Source: an uncultured Erythrobacter sp.
Lineage (GTDB): Bacteria; Pseudomonadota; Alphaproteobacteria; Sphingomonadales; Sphingomonadaceae
Length of the DNA: 64,000 bases
Direction of reading: 5' to 3'
NCBI GenBank assembly: GCA_947502815.1
Contig: CANNBH010000001.1
Coordinates: 3,010,818 to 3,074,817 of the forward strand
Shown here: positions 1 through 8,505 of the stretch, piece by piece
Layout: the number at the start of each line of letters is the position of its first letter
Numbering within the stretch: the first letter of the stretch is position 1
Made by a program: the position numbers and the translations under genes
Notes under the pieces: model-generated
What the model was told of the DNA's origin: nothing
The model's input: the letters and a program-made list of their open reading frames with translations, nothing else
Databases searched by the model: none

Positions 1-82
1 TCAAGCCGTGGCGGTTGGCCCGGCTAAGCGCCAAATTCTGGTTTTCACCATTGCCGCCCAGTCCTAAAAAAATCTCGCTCAT
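1..82 (-). CDS. HerA-like helicase/ATPase, DUF853 family (N-terminal fragment)
   Basis: Only the first 27 codons are inside the window; the gene runs off the left edge on the minus strand. The start ATG is at 82 and the peptide begins MSEIFLGLGGNGENQ and continues to LSRANRHGL. This opening, with GLGGNGE followed by ANRHGL just ahead of an expected Walker A loop, is what I know from the DUF853/YjgR family of HerA-type ATPases. The ATPase motifs themselves lie outside the window, so the call rests on the N-terminus alone. It is divergent from the pabB gene across about 130 bases that must hold both promoters. Confidence 0.6.
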   Translation of the reverse strand, partial: MSEIFLGLGGNGENQNLALSRANRHGL

Positions 83-216
83 TGTGACGCCTTCATTCCG
101 TGTGATTTCACGCCAAACGTGTGCAGACGCAAAGCGGAGCGGTCAAGCATCGGTCTTATCGGCCAGCGGGCTTTCAGGCACTCGACTTGGAGGCTGAATG
201 GGCTAAGGCGGCACAT

Positions 217-2034
217 ATGGGTCAGGCTGCTCCATCACAGACATTCGTATTGCTCGACGATGCGCGCGATTCCGGCGCGGCAGATGCGCTGTATTATGAG
301 GCGCCGAAAGAGGTGTTTGTCGCCCACCGCGCCAGCGATGTCGCCGACGTGTTGGCAAAGGCGGATGCCGCGCGAACATCTGGCGAGGGCGAACTGGCTG
401 GATACATCGCGTATGAAGCCGGGCTTTCGCTGGAATCGAAATTGGCGCCTTTGGCCGATGCGCGCAGCGGCGCTGCGGGTCCGCTGGTGTGGCTCGGCCT
501 GTTTGATACGCCGACGCGCATCGCGGCAGCCGATGTGCCCGCATGGCTCGCGCAGCGGGCGGATGGGGACGCGCATATCGGCCCGCTCTCCTCGCAACTT
601 TCACCGGGGGGATACAAGGCCGCCTTTGACACTCTGCAAGAGGCGATCCGCGCAGGCGATATCTATCAGGCGAACCTCACTTACCCGCTCTCAGGCTCTT
701 ATCAGGGCGATGAAACCGCGCTCTATGCCGCGTTGCGAAAATCGGCGAGCGCCGGATATGGCGGGATGGTGTTCGACGGCACGCATTGGTTGCTGAGTTT
801 TTCTCCTGAACTGTTTGCCGCGCTCGACGGACGCACGGCCAAAGCCAAACCGATGAAAGGCACGCGCCCGCGCGGGTCCGATCCGGAAAGCGACGCGGCC
901 TTGGCCGAAGAATTGGCCGGATCGGTTAAAGACCGTGCGGAAAATCTGATGATCGTCGATTTGATGCGCAACGATCTGTCACGGGTTGCCGTGCCGGGCA
1001 GCGTAAGGGTCGATGCGCCCTTTGCCATCGAAAGCTACCCCACAGTGCATCAAATGGTGTCCAGCGTCCGGGCTGAGCTTGCGCAAGGCAAAGGCGCGAT
1101 GGATTTGGTCCGCGCGATTTTTCCATGCGGTTCAATCACCGGGGCACCCAAAATTCGCGCGATGGAGCTGATCGGAGAGATCGAGCGTGATGCGCGCGGC
1201 CCCTATTGCGGAGCCATTGGCCGGATTGGCAGCGATGGCACCGCAGCGTTCAACGTCGCGATCCGCACCTTGCGCCTAACCCCGATTGAAAACGGTCAAG
1301 GCACCGCGGTTTTGGGTGTTGGCTCTGCCATTGTTGCCGATAGCGAGGCGTATGAAGAACGCCGCGAATGCGAGGTCAAGGCCGGATTTGTCCGCCGCTC
1401 CTCCCATGATCACACCGGCGCAGCGTTCGACCTCATCGAAACCATGGCCTTCGATCCCCAGGTCGGCATCGGCATGCTGGAATTGCATCTGGCCCGGATC
1501 AAGAAAAGCGCAGCAGAGCTGGGCTTTCAATTCGATCGGCACGCTGCTCGCAATCAAATTCAGGCGTTGTGTTTTGAATTGGAGGAACCGGCGAAACTGC
1601 GGCTGCTCGCGGCACGCAGCGGGGCGACCGCGCTTGAAACGGGTCCGATGCCTGCGCCATATGACAATCCGGTCGATGTGGCTGCCTTGCCCAATCCGCT
1701 CGACCCATCAGATTGGCGATTGGCGCACAAAACATCGGATCGCGGATTTTACGAAGACGCCTTGCAAGCGGCCAAGAGCATGGGCGCGGCAGAGGCGATT
1801 TTGGTCCGCCACGACGGGCTGATCACAGAAGGCAGCTTTACGAATATCTTTGTCGAGCGCGATGGTATATTGCTGACGCCGCCCGCGACGCTGGGCCTGT
1901 TACCGGGCATCTTGCGCGAATTCCTGATCGAGAAGGGTCAGGCGCACGAAGCGGAATTGACCCTTGATGATCTCACACACGGCTTTCAGCTCGGCAATGC
2001 CGTGCGCGGGCTCTTTTCGGCGAAACTTATATGA
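217..2034 (+). CDS. pabB: Aminodeoxychorismate synthase component I fused to 4-amino-4-deoxychorismate lyase (PabB-PabC)
   Basis: Makes the p-aminobenzoate moiety of folate in the cytoplasm. The first ~390 residues are a chorismate-binding PabB domain: QANLTYP, the PMKGTRPRG lysine loop and PCGSITGAPKIRAMELIGE are all present. From about residue 400 a class IV PLP-fold lyase domain follows (FDLIETMAF, the AHKTSDRGFYEDAL segment with the probable PLP lysine, and EGSFTNIFV). Chorismate to PABA conversion would need only a glutamine amidotransferase in addition. I chose ATG 217 because FVLLDDARD, the usual PabB opening, follows closely and an AAGG lies 8 bases upstream. The frame is open to a GTG at 121, but that extension looks non-coding. 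The stop overlaps the next gene's start (ATGA), implying translational coupling. Confidence 0.9.
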   Translation: MGQAAPSQTFVLLDDARDSGAADALYYEAPKEVFVAHRASDVADVLAKADAARTSGEGELAGYIAYEAGLSLESKLAPLADARSGAAGPLVWLGLFDTPTRIAAADVPAWLAQRADGDAHIGPLSSQLSPGGYKAAFDTLQEAIRAGDIYQANLTYPLSGSYQGDETALYAALRKSASAGYGGMVFDGTHWLLSFSPELFAALDGRTAKAKPMKGTRPRGSDPESDAALAEELAGSVKDRAENLMIVDLMRNDLSRVAVPGSVRVDAPFAIESYPTVHQMVSSVRAELAQGKGAMDLVRAIFPCGSITGAPKIRAMELIGEIERDARGPYCGAIGRIGSDGTAAFNVAIRTLRLTPIENGQGTAVLGVGSAIVADSEAYEERRECEVKAGFVRRSSHDHTGAAFDLIETMAFDPQVGIGMLELHLARIKKSAAELGFQFDRHAARNQIQALCFELEEPAKLRLLAARSGATALETGPMPAPYDNPVDVAALPNPLDPSDWRLAHKTSDRGFYEDALQAAKSMGAAEAILVRHDGLITEGSFTNIFVERDGILLTPPATLGLLPGILREFLIEKGQAHEAELTLDDLTHGFQLGNAVRGLFSAKLI

Positions 2035-2816
2035 ACATCCCCATCCTTTTCGAAGACGGCGAAGCCCTTGTCATCAACAAGCCTGCCGGGCTCCCGGTTG
2101 ACCGGCCCAAACGCGGCGGTCCCGCTTTGTGGGACCATATTGAACAATTGAAGCTTGGCTTTCAGCGCCCGCCGGTCGCGGTCCACAGGCTCGATACGGA
2201 CACCAGCGGCTGCTTGTTGATGGCCCGCAACCCTAAGGCGCTCAAACGCTACAACAAAGCGTTCGAAAATCGGCTTGTTGGCAAAACCTATCTGGCGATC
2301 ATTGATTTTGAGCCTGCCGAACAATCCGGCACCATCGCGCTGTCGCTTTCCAAGATCAGCTCAGCAGAAAAAGGCTGGCGCATGATTGCGGCAAAAAAGG
2401 GCAAGCCTGCCGTTTCGCATTGGGAGGTTTTGCAGGTGATCGGCGAAGGCGACAAAAAACGCTCGCTGATCCGGTTCCGCCCGGAGACAGGGCGCACACA
2501 CCAATTGCGCGTGCACGCCTTGCAAGGGCTGGGCGCGCCATTGCTGGGCGATCCGGTCTATGGCCCTGTGCGAGGCCAGAACAAGGGCGCGCCGCGCACG
2601 ATGTTGCACGCAGAAGCGATTGCGGTTGGCCGAGAAGGCAAACCCACCATCACCGCCTTTGCCCCATTCCCCGAAGATTTCCTGCGGGCTGGCCTGACCG
2701 CGCCCGAACCACCCGCCCCGCCAGAGCGCACAGCTGCGCCAGATAGTGCGGCTCAGAAAGCGGCTGACAGAAAAGCCGAATCGCCAGCGCCGCCTTCTCT
2801 GGAAGAAAATGGATAG
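2031..2816 (+). CDS. RNA pseudouridine synthase, RluA family
   Basis: Isomerises uridine to pseudouridine in rRNA or tRNA. The catalytic motif HRLDTDTSG is near residue 57 and contains the nucleophilic aspartate. The family motif KTYLAI and the C-terminal RTHQLRVH element are also present. At 261 residues it is short, with no N-terminal S4 domain, so it resembles RluA-type enzymes. The last ~40 residues are a Pro/Ala-rich low-complexity tail outside the fold. It overlaps pabB by 4 bases and its 3' end overlaps arfB by 8 bases, so the three genes are probably one transcript. The exact target base cannot be told from sequence. Confidence 0.85.
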   Translation: MNIPILFEDGEALVINKPAGLPVDRPKRGGPALWDHIEQLKLGFQRPPVAVHRLDTDTSGCLLMARNPKALKRYNKAFENRLVGKTYLAIIDFEPAEQSGTIALSLSKISSAEKGWRMIAAKKGKPAVSHWEVLQVIGEGDKKRSLIRFRPETGRTHQLRVHALQGLGAPLLGDPVYGPVRGQNKGAPRTMLHAEAIAVGREGKPTITAFAPFPEDFLRAGLTAPEPPAPPERTAAPDSAAQKAADRKAESPAPPSLEENG

Positions 2817-3225
2817 TCAGCTCCTCGACCGCGCGCATGGCCTAGCCCAAGAAAGCTTCCTCGCGGGGTCCGGTCCAGGCGGGCAAAACGCCAATAAGGT
2901 CGCGACCGAGGTACAGTTGCGCGTGAATATCTATGCGTTGCGCCTGCCGCCGCCGGTGTTTGCGCGGTTGCGCGATCTGGCGGGATCAAAGCTGACCGCA
3001 GCGGGCGACCTGCTGATCACCGCGCGCGAGCACCGCACACAGGACGCGAATCGCACAGCCGCGCGCGCCAAGCTTGACGAAATGTTGGAAGCCGCTCATC
3101 GCCAACCCAAGAGGCGGGCAAAGACCCGGGTGAACCGCATTGGCAAGCACCAACGGCTCAAGTCCAAGAAAGCGCGCGGCGAAGTGAAGGCCAAGCGCGG
3201 CAAGGTTAGCCGATCAGATTGGTGA
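2809..3225 (+). CDS. arfB: Alternative ribosome-rescue factor / peptidyl-tRNA hydrolase ArfB
   Basis: Hydrolyses peptidyl-tRNA on ribosomes stalled without a stop codon. The 138-residue protein has the release-factor GGQ loop (GSGPGGQNANKVAT, residues ~20-33). It ends in a strongly basic tail rich in Lys and Arg, which in ArfB inserts into the empty mRNA channel. The frame is open upstream to 2746, but ATG 2809 is preceded by GGAAG and puts the GGQ loop where the family has it. The gene starts within the last codons of the pseudouridine synthase gene, suggesting coupled translation. Length and architecture match ArfB rather than RF1/RF2. Confidence 0.9.
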   Translation: MDSQLLDRAHGLAQESFLAGSGPGGQNANKVATEVQLRVNIYALRLPPPVFARLRDLAGSKLTAAGDLLITAREHRTQDANRTAARAKLDEMLEAAHRQPKRRAKTRVNRIGKHQRLKSKKARGEVKAKRGKVSRSDW

Positions 3226-3352
3226 TGGTGCTTGACTTTTTCCCTTAGATCACCCAATTGCGCGCCCTGAACGGCGGCGCTGAGGCGTCGCCTGTATTTT
3301 TTCAGCCTCGTAGAGTGATTCGCGGGGCATCACCGGATCTTAGGAAACCGCC

Positions 3353-3520
3353 ATGGCGAAGCCCGCAACCGTCAAGATCAAGCTCGTCTCGACCGAGGGC
3401 ACGGGCTTTTACTACACGACCAAAAAAAACCCGCGCAACACAACTGAAAAAATGGTGTTCCGTAAGTATGATCCGGTCGTAAGAAAGCACGTCGAATTCA
3501 AAGAAGCCAAGATCAAGTAA
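3353..3520 (+). CDS. rpmG: 50S ribosomal protein L33
   Basis: A 55-codon gene reading [15 protein letters not shown] onward, with the L33 signatures [21 protein letters not shown] and [11 protein letters not shown]. It is the normal alphaproteobacterial length and has no zinc-binding cysteines, so it is the zinc-independent (C-minus) type. The preceding ~120 bases have no other gene and include a TTGACT at 3232-3237 that could be a -35 element. A GC-rich stem-loop follows the stop. It is a stand-alone gene here, not linked to rpmB. Confidence 0.95.
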   Translation: MAKPATVKIKLVSTEGTGFYYTTKKNPRNTTEKMVFRKYDPVVRKHVEFKEAKIK

Positions 3521-3530
3521 GATCTTTCCC

Positions 3531-3550
3531 GCGCGCCGATCGGCCCGCGC
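3531..3550 (+). terminator. Possible weak terminator after rpmG
   Basis: GCGCG at 3531-3535 pairs with CGCGC at 3546-3550 around the palindrome CCGATCGG. It is followed by TTCTTA rather than a clean T run, so intrinsic termination is uncertain. It sits 10 bases after the rpmG stop. Confidence 0.35.
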
Positions 3551-3598
3551 TTCTTAATTCATCGACAGTTCAACGCTGGCGGCGTAATCGCGTTTGCT

Positions 3599-4312
3599 AT
3601 GAACATTACACCTCTTTTCCGCCGCATTGGCCGCCCTTTCGGTATGGCCTTTGCCGCCGCTGGCACAATCGCGCTTGGACTCAGCCTGCCTACCGGGCCG
3701 CTGTCTGGTTCGGTTGAGCCTGCTCATCAATCTGCACTTGCCGGCACCGCTTTTGCACAAAGCGGCACTGGCGACCTCGACCGCGCGGTCACTGCGCTGC
3801 GCGGTATTGAGACAATGCGCGCCAGTTTTACACAGATCGACCGCGCTGGAAACAGCGCGCGCGGCACTATGACTTTGAAACGGCCCGGAAAAATTCGGTT
3901 CGACTATGGCGAAGACGCTGATCTGCTCGTCGTTTCCAACGGCCGGTCGCTTTATATGGTCGATTATGAGGTCAATCAGGTCGAACGCTGGCCGATTCGC
4001 AATTCACCGCTGGGTGCGCTGCTCGATCCTGATCGCGATGTTCGGCAATTTGGCACCTTGGTCCCCACGGGCAGCCCGGATGTGATCAGCATTGATGTGC
4101 GCGATCCGAATAAGCCGGAATTTGGGCGAATGAATCTGATCTTTGTGCGCAAGGCCAGCGCGCCAGGCGGATTGCAGCTGACCCATTGGGTCGCGCTCGA
4201 CGCACAGAATCACCGGACAACAGTGCGCCTGGCGAATCACCGCTATGGAATCGCCGTTCCTGACAGCACGTTCAGGTTCCGCGATCCACGCCGCTCATCT
4301 CGTCGGCCTTAA
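3599..4312 (+). CDS. lolA: Outer-membrane lipoprotein carrier protein LolA
   Basis: Periplasmic chaperone that ferries lipoproteins from LolCDE to the outer membrane. The N-terminus has arginines followed by a hydrophobic stretch (residues ~16-30) and an Ala-rich region, consistent with a Sec signal peptide. The mature part shows the LolA pattern: ASFTQID, GTMTLKRPGKIRFDY, LVVSNGRSLYMVD and SPLGALLDPDRDV. At 237 residues it is a little longer than E. coli LolA because of the extended leader. ATG 3644 (residue 16) is an alternative start. No LolB was seen, as usual for alphaproteobacteria. Confidence 0.9.
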   Translation: MNITPLFRRIGRPFGMAFAAAGTIALGLSLPTGPLSGSVEPAHQSALAGTAFAQSGTGDLDRAVTALRGIETMRASFTQIDRAGNSARGTMTLKRPGKIRFDYGEDADLLVVSNGRSLYMVDYEVNQVERWPIRNSPLGALLDPDRDVRQFGTLVPTGSPDVISIDVRDPNKPEFGRMNLIFVRKASAPGGLQLTHWVALDAQNHRTTVRLANHRYGIAVPDSTFRFRDPRRSSRRP

Positions 4313-4352
4313 TGAACGCTTCGACCCCAATAAGTTGTAAGAATGCGACAAA

Positions 4353-4531
4353 CCTAGGGGCGCGTTCATATACGTGAAAGCCGATAGCGGCTAATCATTC
4401 GCAACAAGGTGGATGAGTTGGAAGGGTTTCCCCCCTGTTGCCCTCAACTCGAATGGTCCGCCTTGCACAACAAGCGTGACGAACGCTCAAATGGAACCCC
4501 TGTGCCACCGCCCCCGGCACAGGGGTTTTTC
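4353..4531 (+). ncRNA. Candidate structured small RNA (possibly 6S-like) with its own terminator
   Basis: The 263 bases between lolA and phoA hold no credible gene but can fold into a rod. GCGTTC (4362-4367) pairs with GAACGC (4481-4486). A local hairpin AGCCG/CGGCT lies at 4379-4392. AAGGTGGA (4406-4413) pairs with TCCGCCTT (4457-4464), GAGTTG (4415-4420) with CAACTC (4445-4450), and AGGG (4423-4426) with CCCT (4441-4444). A textbook terminator follows. Closing stem, large central bubble with a small hairpin on its 5' side, and a terminal stem recall 6S RNA. I cannot match its conserved sequence, so the family is an inference. It lacks the signature of 4.5S RNA and is too short for tmRNA or RNase P RNA. 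The 5' end is approximate. Confidence 0.5.
4495..4530 (+). terminator. Rho-independent terminator of the candidate small RNA
   Basis: A perfect 10-bp stem, CCCCTGTGCC (4497-4506) with GGCACAGGGG (4516-4525), is followed by five T and, after CG, four more T. Its distance from lolA (about 185 bases after the stop) favours a separate RNA upstream rather than simple lolA termination. AGGGG at 4356-4360 could alternatively pair with the left arm. Confidence 0.85.
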
Positions 4532-4575
4532 GTTTTGGTGGCCGAGCCCGGATCGGGGCGCGAAAGGCACAGGGC

Positions 4576-5997
4576 CTATTCCCAGCCGAATGCCTTACGG
4601 ATGATGTCGTAGATCACGTTTTGCTCAATTACGCCGCGGGCTTCGTCCGCGCCGGGCCCTTGGGCATAAAGCGCCACGTCTTCACCTGCATGGGTTTCTG
4701 AATAAAGCGGCACGGTTGCCTGTTGGCGCGCTTCAATGCCGGTTTCAGGCACAGGCCGCTCTGCCTGATTCGTAACAGCGCCAGGACCATTCGCGTAACC
4801 CAGCGTTGTATAGGGCCGCTCATCTGTCGCCAATGTTGGTTCTTCGGTGTTGCTGATATCGCCAGACGGCGGCACCACCAGCCCAAGGATGTCATTCCCC
4901 CGGCGCGGATAGCCTGCGATGGTGAAGACATGGCTGTGATCGGCGGTGACCATGATCAGTGTTTCGGCCGGATCGGTGTTGTCGATCGCATATTGAATGG
5001 CGCGGGTAAATTCGACCGTTTCTTCCAACGCGAGGCCCGCCTGCCCCATGTGATGCCCGTGATCGATCCGGCCCGATTCCACCATGAGGTAAAATCCGTC
5101 AGGATCGTCAGAAAGCCGCGCAATCGCTTGGCTGGTCATGTCGGTCAAAGTCGGCTCTACCGAGGCCGCATCACGCTGAGCGGTGTAGGTCATATGGCTG
5201 GGTGAAAACAGGCCAAGCACCGGTGCGCCCATGGGGGCGGCTTCAAGCTCTGACTGGTTGGTGACATAGGTGCCGCCAGTGCGCGCAACCCAATCGGCGG
5301 GAAGGTTGGCATCGCCTTGTGTGCGGCGTCCGCCCAGATCGGTGCCGAAGAACGGAGCGACCCCGCCGCCCAATGCCACATCCCAATCCGCCGCAATCAA
5401 TTGCGCCGCGATATCACTGCATCCTTGTCCGCTTTCCTCGTCCGGGATCGCGGCGTCGTCTTCCCAATTGCGATCGGGGCTGCGCGCATAGACGCTGGCC
5501 GGGGTCGCGTGCGTGATGCGCGCGGTGGAGACAATGCCCAGCGCCAGACCGCGTTCCTTCACCTCTTCGCCCAACAAGGGCAGCGGGCTCGCCAACGCAT
5601 CGGCGCAGGAACCGCGTGCCGCATCGGGCCCCACGCCCAGCATCCCGATATTGGTCTTTGCACCAGAATGCATCGCGGTTGCCGTGCCCGCGCTATCGGG
5701 CACCTGAGCATTGGTGTTGTAGGTTTTGACCAGCGCCACATTGTCGAAATTTTCAAACGGCAGGACATATTCCTCACCCGTTTGCCCCTGCTTTTGCCCC
5801 GCATAAATCCGTGCGGCGGTGATGGTGGAGATCCCCATGCCATCACCAATAAACAGAATAACGTTTTTGGCGCGCGGCTGCTCCGCAACGCCTGTCACAT
5901 AGGTTTCGTCGCCGTAGTAATTCACCGTCGATGTGCACGCACCAAGCGAAAGCGTGGCGGCGGAGAGAAGGGCGGCGGTCAAGCGCGTTGCAGTCAT
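4576..5997 (-). CDS. phoA: Alkaline phosphatase, predicted lipoprotein
   Basis: Phosphomonoesterase of the PhoA superfamily, 473 residues. The start at 5997 gives a lipobox (LSLGAC, Cys near residue 21), so it should be anchored in an outer or inner membrane leaflet rather than free in the periplasm. Metal and catalytic residues are visible: IGDGMG near the N-terminus, the nucleophile serine in PDSAGTATAMHSGAK, ESGRIDHGHH and TADHSHV for the zinc and magnesium ligands, and a late SETHAGEDV histidine. The same frame is open upstream to 6612, but that part overlaps xthA and lacks a leader, so I exclude it. It is divergent from xthA across 102 bases. No Pho box was identified. Confidence 0.9.
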   Translation of the reverse strand: MTATRLTAALLSAATLSLGACTSTVNYYGDETYVTGVAEQPRAKNVILFIGDGMGISTITAARIYAGQKQGQTGEEYVLPFENFDNVALVKTYNTNAQVPDSAGTATAMHSGAKTNIGMLGVGPDAARGSCADALASPLPLLGEEVKERGLALGIVSTARITHATPASVYARSPDRNWEDDAAIPDEESGQGCSDIAAQLIAADWDVALGGGVAPFFGTDLGGRRTQGDANLPADWVARTGGTYVTNQSELEAAPMGAPVLGLFSPSHMTYTAQRDAASVEPTLTDMTSQAIARLSDDPDGFYLMVESGRIDHGHHMGQAGLALEETVEFTRAIQYAIDNTDPAETLIMVTADHSHVFTIAGYPRRGNDILGLVVPPSGDISNTEEPTLATDERPYTTLGYANGPGAVTNQAERPVPETGIEARQQATVPLYSETHAGEDVALYAQGPGADEARGVIEQNVIYDIIRKAFGWE

Positions 5998-6099
5998 GGA
6001 TTGTGCTCCAAAATTTTCTGACCCTTTCGCTATCGCCTTGCGATGAATTGCGAAAGTGAAAGGTGGAAAGTTATGCCGCTTCGCCCTAGATCGTCTTTC

Positions 6100-6888
6100 A
6101 TGATCTCTGTCGCCACTTGGAATATCAATTCTGTTCGCCTGCGCCTGCCCTTGGTTGAAAAATACCTTGCCGAGCACGCGCCCGACATCCTTTGCTTGCA
6201 AGAAATCAAGTGTGAGGAGAGCAAATTCCCCGCCGAGGCTCTGGCCGCGATGGGGTATGCGCATCAGGCGGTGCATGGGCAAAAGGGCTATCACGGCGTC
6301 GCGACGATCAGCCGCATCCCCATCCGCGAAGTGACCCGCCACGATTGGCAAGCCAACGGCGAAGCGCGCCATGTGGGTGTCGAAGTGGTCGGCAAAGACA
6401 TGTTTGTCGACAATGTCTATGTGCCCGCTGGCGGGGATGTGCCCGACCGCGAAGTGAATAAGAAATTTGGCCAAAAGCTCGATTTTCTGGCCCGGATGAC
6501 AGATTGGGCGGGCGCGCTCGACAAACAAACTTTGATCGTGGGCGACTTTAACATCGCACCATTGGAAAGCGACGTTTGGGGTCACAAACAGCTTTTGAAA
6601 GTGGTCAGCCACACGCCTTTGGAAGTGGAAACATTAAAGCGTTTCCAAGACGCCCACGGTTGGGTCGATCTGGGGCGCAAACACATCCTGCATCCTGAAC
6701 GCTATTTCAGCTGGTGGTCATACCGTTCACCCGATTGGCGCAAGAATGATCGCGGACGGCGGCTCGACCATATGTGGGCCAGCGCGGATCTGGCGGCAAA
6801 ATCGGCGCGGCACGACTTGCTGGAAGACGCCCGCGACTGGGAAAAACCATCCGACCACATCCCGCTTATCACTGAGTTCGATATTTGA
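6100..6888 (+). CDS. xthA: Exodeoxyribonuclease III
   Basis: AP endonuclease and 3'-5' exonuclease for base-excision repair, 262 residues. The EEP fold motifs are present: ATWNINSVR, LCLQEIKCEE (metal-binding Glu), VYVPAGGD, VGDFNIAP, DRGRRLDHMWAS, and SDHIPLITEFD at the C-terminus with the catalytic Asp-His. I start at ATG 6100 because MISVATWNINS is the standard opening; ATG 6073 and 6043 are in frame upstream but add unmatched residues. The last bases overlap the ribA start, suggesting coupling. Confidence 0.92.
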   Translation: MISVATWNINSVRLRLPLVEKYLAEHAPDILCLQEIKCEESKFPAEALAAMGYAHQAVHGQKGYHGVATISRIPIREVTRHDWQANGEARHVGVEVVGKDMFVDNVYVPAGGDVPDREVNKKFGQKLDFLARMTDWAGALDKQTLIVGDFNIAPLESDVWGHKQLLKVVSHTPLEVETLKRFQDAHGWVDLGRKHILHPERYFSWWSYRSPDWRKNDRGRRLDHMWASADLAAKSARHDLLEDARDWEKPSDHIPLITEFDI

Positions 6889-7967
6889 GCGCACCGTCCC
6901 CCTCAAGACGCGCCGCACAGGCGGTGGACGCGCTGCGCCATGGGTGGCCGTTGGCATTTACCAGCGAGACGGGTGCGCGCGGGCCGGTTTTGCTCCCGGT
7001 GGAAACCGCGATTGCGAGCGGAGCGACGGCTCCCAAAATGCTGATTTCTGCGGCTCGGGCGGCGACGCTCAAACTCGCCAACCAACGCGAGGCCGCGGTT
7101 CCGCATGCGCCCGTTTTGATCGCAGGCGGGGAGCCATTTGATATGCGCGGCGCCCTGCCAATCGCGGATCCAGCATTGGACTTGAACAACCCGCTCAAAG
7201 GCCCCTTTCGCGCCGAAGCGATAGAATGGCCAACCATCGCCCATACCGCGATGGAACTTGCCCGAATTGCGGGCATTATGCCTGCATTCCTGGTTGATCC
7301 GCTCCATGCGGGCGAAGCGCACAACGTCGCCGCATCCGATCTTGATGCCTATGCCGAAAGCGGCGCGCTGCAGATCATCACCCGCGCGCGCCTGCCAGTC
7401 ACCGCCAGCGAAGACGCCGAGATTGTCGCTTTTCGCTCCACCGCCGACACGCGCGAACACGTTGCGCTGATTATAGGTGATCAATGCGGCGACACATCGC
7501 CGTTGGTCCGTGTGCATTCCGAATGCCTAACCGGCGATATTCTGGGCAGCCTCAAATGCGATTGCGGCCCACAATTGGACGCGGCGTTGCACGCCATGGC
7601 CCATCATGCCCGGGATGCTGGCGGATGGGGCGCATTGCTTTATCTGCGTCAGGAAGGGCGGGGGATCGGCCTGATCAACAAATTGCGCGCCTATCGGTTG
7701 CAGGATCAAGGGTTCGACACGGTCGATGCAAACCAGCGGCTGGGTCTGCCCGATGAAGCCCGCGATTTTCCAGTGGCCGCGCGGATGTTAGAATTGCTGG
7801 GCGCGCGCGACATTCGGCTGATGACGAACAATCCGGCCAAAGTCGATGCGCTGACCAATGCCGGGATCACAGTCAGCGAGCGGGTCCAGCATCAACTGCC
7901 CGACAATCCCCACAACGCCCATTATCTGGCGACGAAACGCGACCGGTCGGGGCATCTGCTCACATGA
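6885..7967 (+). CDS. ribA: GTP cyclohydrolase II
   Basis: First enzyme of riboflavin synthesis, opening GTP to 2,5-diamino-6-ribosylamino-pyrimidinone phosphate. The C-terminal ~200 residues carry the zinc site SECLTGDILGSLKCDCG, the LRQEGRGIGL loop and MTNNPAKVDAL. The first ~150 residues are an N-terminal extension that is not a DHBP synthase (RibB) domain by eye. Stand-alone RibA is about 200 residues, so 360 is long, although such extended forms are familiar in alphaproteobacteria. The start appears to be TTG at 6885, overlapping the xthA stop (TTGA); no nearby ATG fits better. It overlaps the following GNAT gene by 4 bases. Confidence 0.9.
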   Translation: MSAPSPSRRAAQAVDALRHGWPLAFTSETGARGPVLLPVETAIASGATAPKMLISAARAATLKLANQREAAVPHAPVLIAGGEPFDMRGALPIADPALDLNNPLKGPFRAEAIEWPTIAHTAMELARIAGIMPAFLVDPLHAGEAHNVAASDLDAYAESGALQIITRARLPVTASEDAEIVAFRSTADTREHVALIIGDQCGDTSPLVRVHSECLTGDILGSLKCDCGPQLDAALHAMAHHARDAGGWGALLYLRQEGRGIGLINKLRAYRLQDQGFDTVDANQRLGLPDEARDFPVAARMLELLGARDIRLMTNNPAKVDALTNAGITVSERVQHQLPDNPHNAHYLATKRDRSGHLLT

Positions 7968-8488
7968 GCGGCCCCAAATTGCCAATCACGATCCGTCCCG
8001 AAACATCCGATGACGAAGCAACCATCTTCGCCCTAACCAAAACCGCCTTTGCATCCATGCCGTTCAGCGAAGGTGACGAACAACACGTGATCGACCGCCT
8101 GCGCAGCGACGGCGACCTTACATTGTCTTTGGTGGCCGAGGACAGCGACCGGATCGTCGGCCATATCGCGATCAGCCCGGTGACGATTACAGACGGCGCG
8201 CAAGATTGGTACGGTTTGGGTCCGGTCGCGGTCTGGCCCGAATTGCACCACCGCGGCATTGGCGGCGCGTTAATACGCCGCGCCATCGCCGATATGCGAG
8301 TGCGCGGCGCCAAGGGGATCGTCCTGCTGGGTAGCAACGAATATTACCCGCGCTTTGGTTTCGAGCACCACCCACAACTCCAATACCCCGGCCCGCCGCC
8401 GGAGTTCTTTCAGGCGCTGGTGTTGGACGGCGCATTGCCCAGCGGCGTGGTTTCATTTGCGCCGGGGTTTGCTCCGGCGGGGCAATAA
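7964..8488 (+). CDS. GNAT family N-acetyltransferase
   Basis: A 174-residue single-domain acetyltransferase, closest in feel to the YhbS-like group. The acetyl-CoA binding region is GLGPVAVWPELHHRGIGGALI (motif A, with the RGIGG loop near residue 93), followed by GIVLLGSNEYYPRFGF. That last pattern, with YYPRFGFE, is typical of YhbS-type proteins. The acceptor substrate is not predictable. It starts within the end of ribA (ATGA overlap), so xthA-ribA-GNAT is likely one transcript. Confidence 0.85.
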   Translation: MSGPKLPITIRPETSDDEATIFALTKTAFASMPFSEGDEQHVIDRLRSDGDLTLSLVAEDSDRIVGHIAISPVTITDGAQDWYGLGPVAVWPELHHRGIGGALIRRAIADMRVRGAKGIVLLGSNEYYPRFGFEHHPQLQYPGPPPEFFQALVLDGALPSGVVSFAPGFAPAGQ

Positions 8489-8505
8489 GCTCACAAATCT
8501 TGCGA

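Noticed and set aside
4353..4531. The same RNA region as 4.5S (SRP) RNA
   Set aside because: The conserved GGAAGGAAGC-type core of SRP RNA is missing; only a chance GGAAGGG is present.
4409..4612. 67-codon plus-strand ORF between lolA and phoA
   Set aside because: It runs through the terminator stem and the candidate RNA helices, has no RBS, and its residues look random.
5998..6612. N-terminal extension of the phosphatase frame to 6612
   Set aside because: It lies antisense inside xthA, and the lipoprotein leader at 5997 is the natural start.
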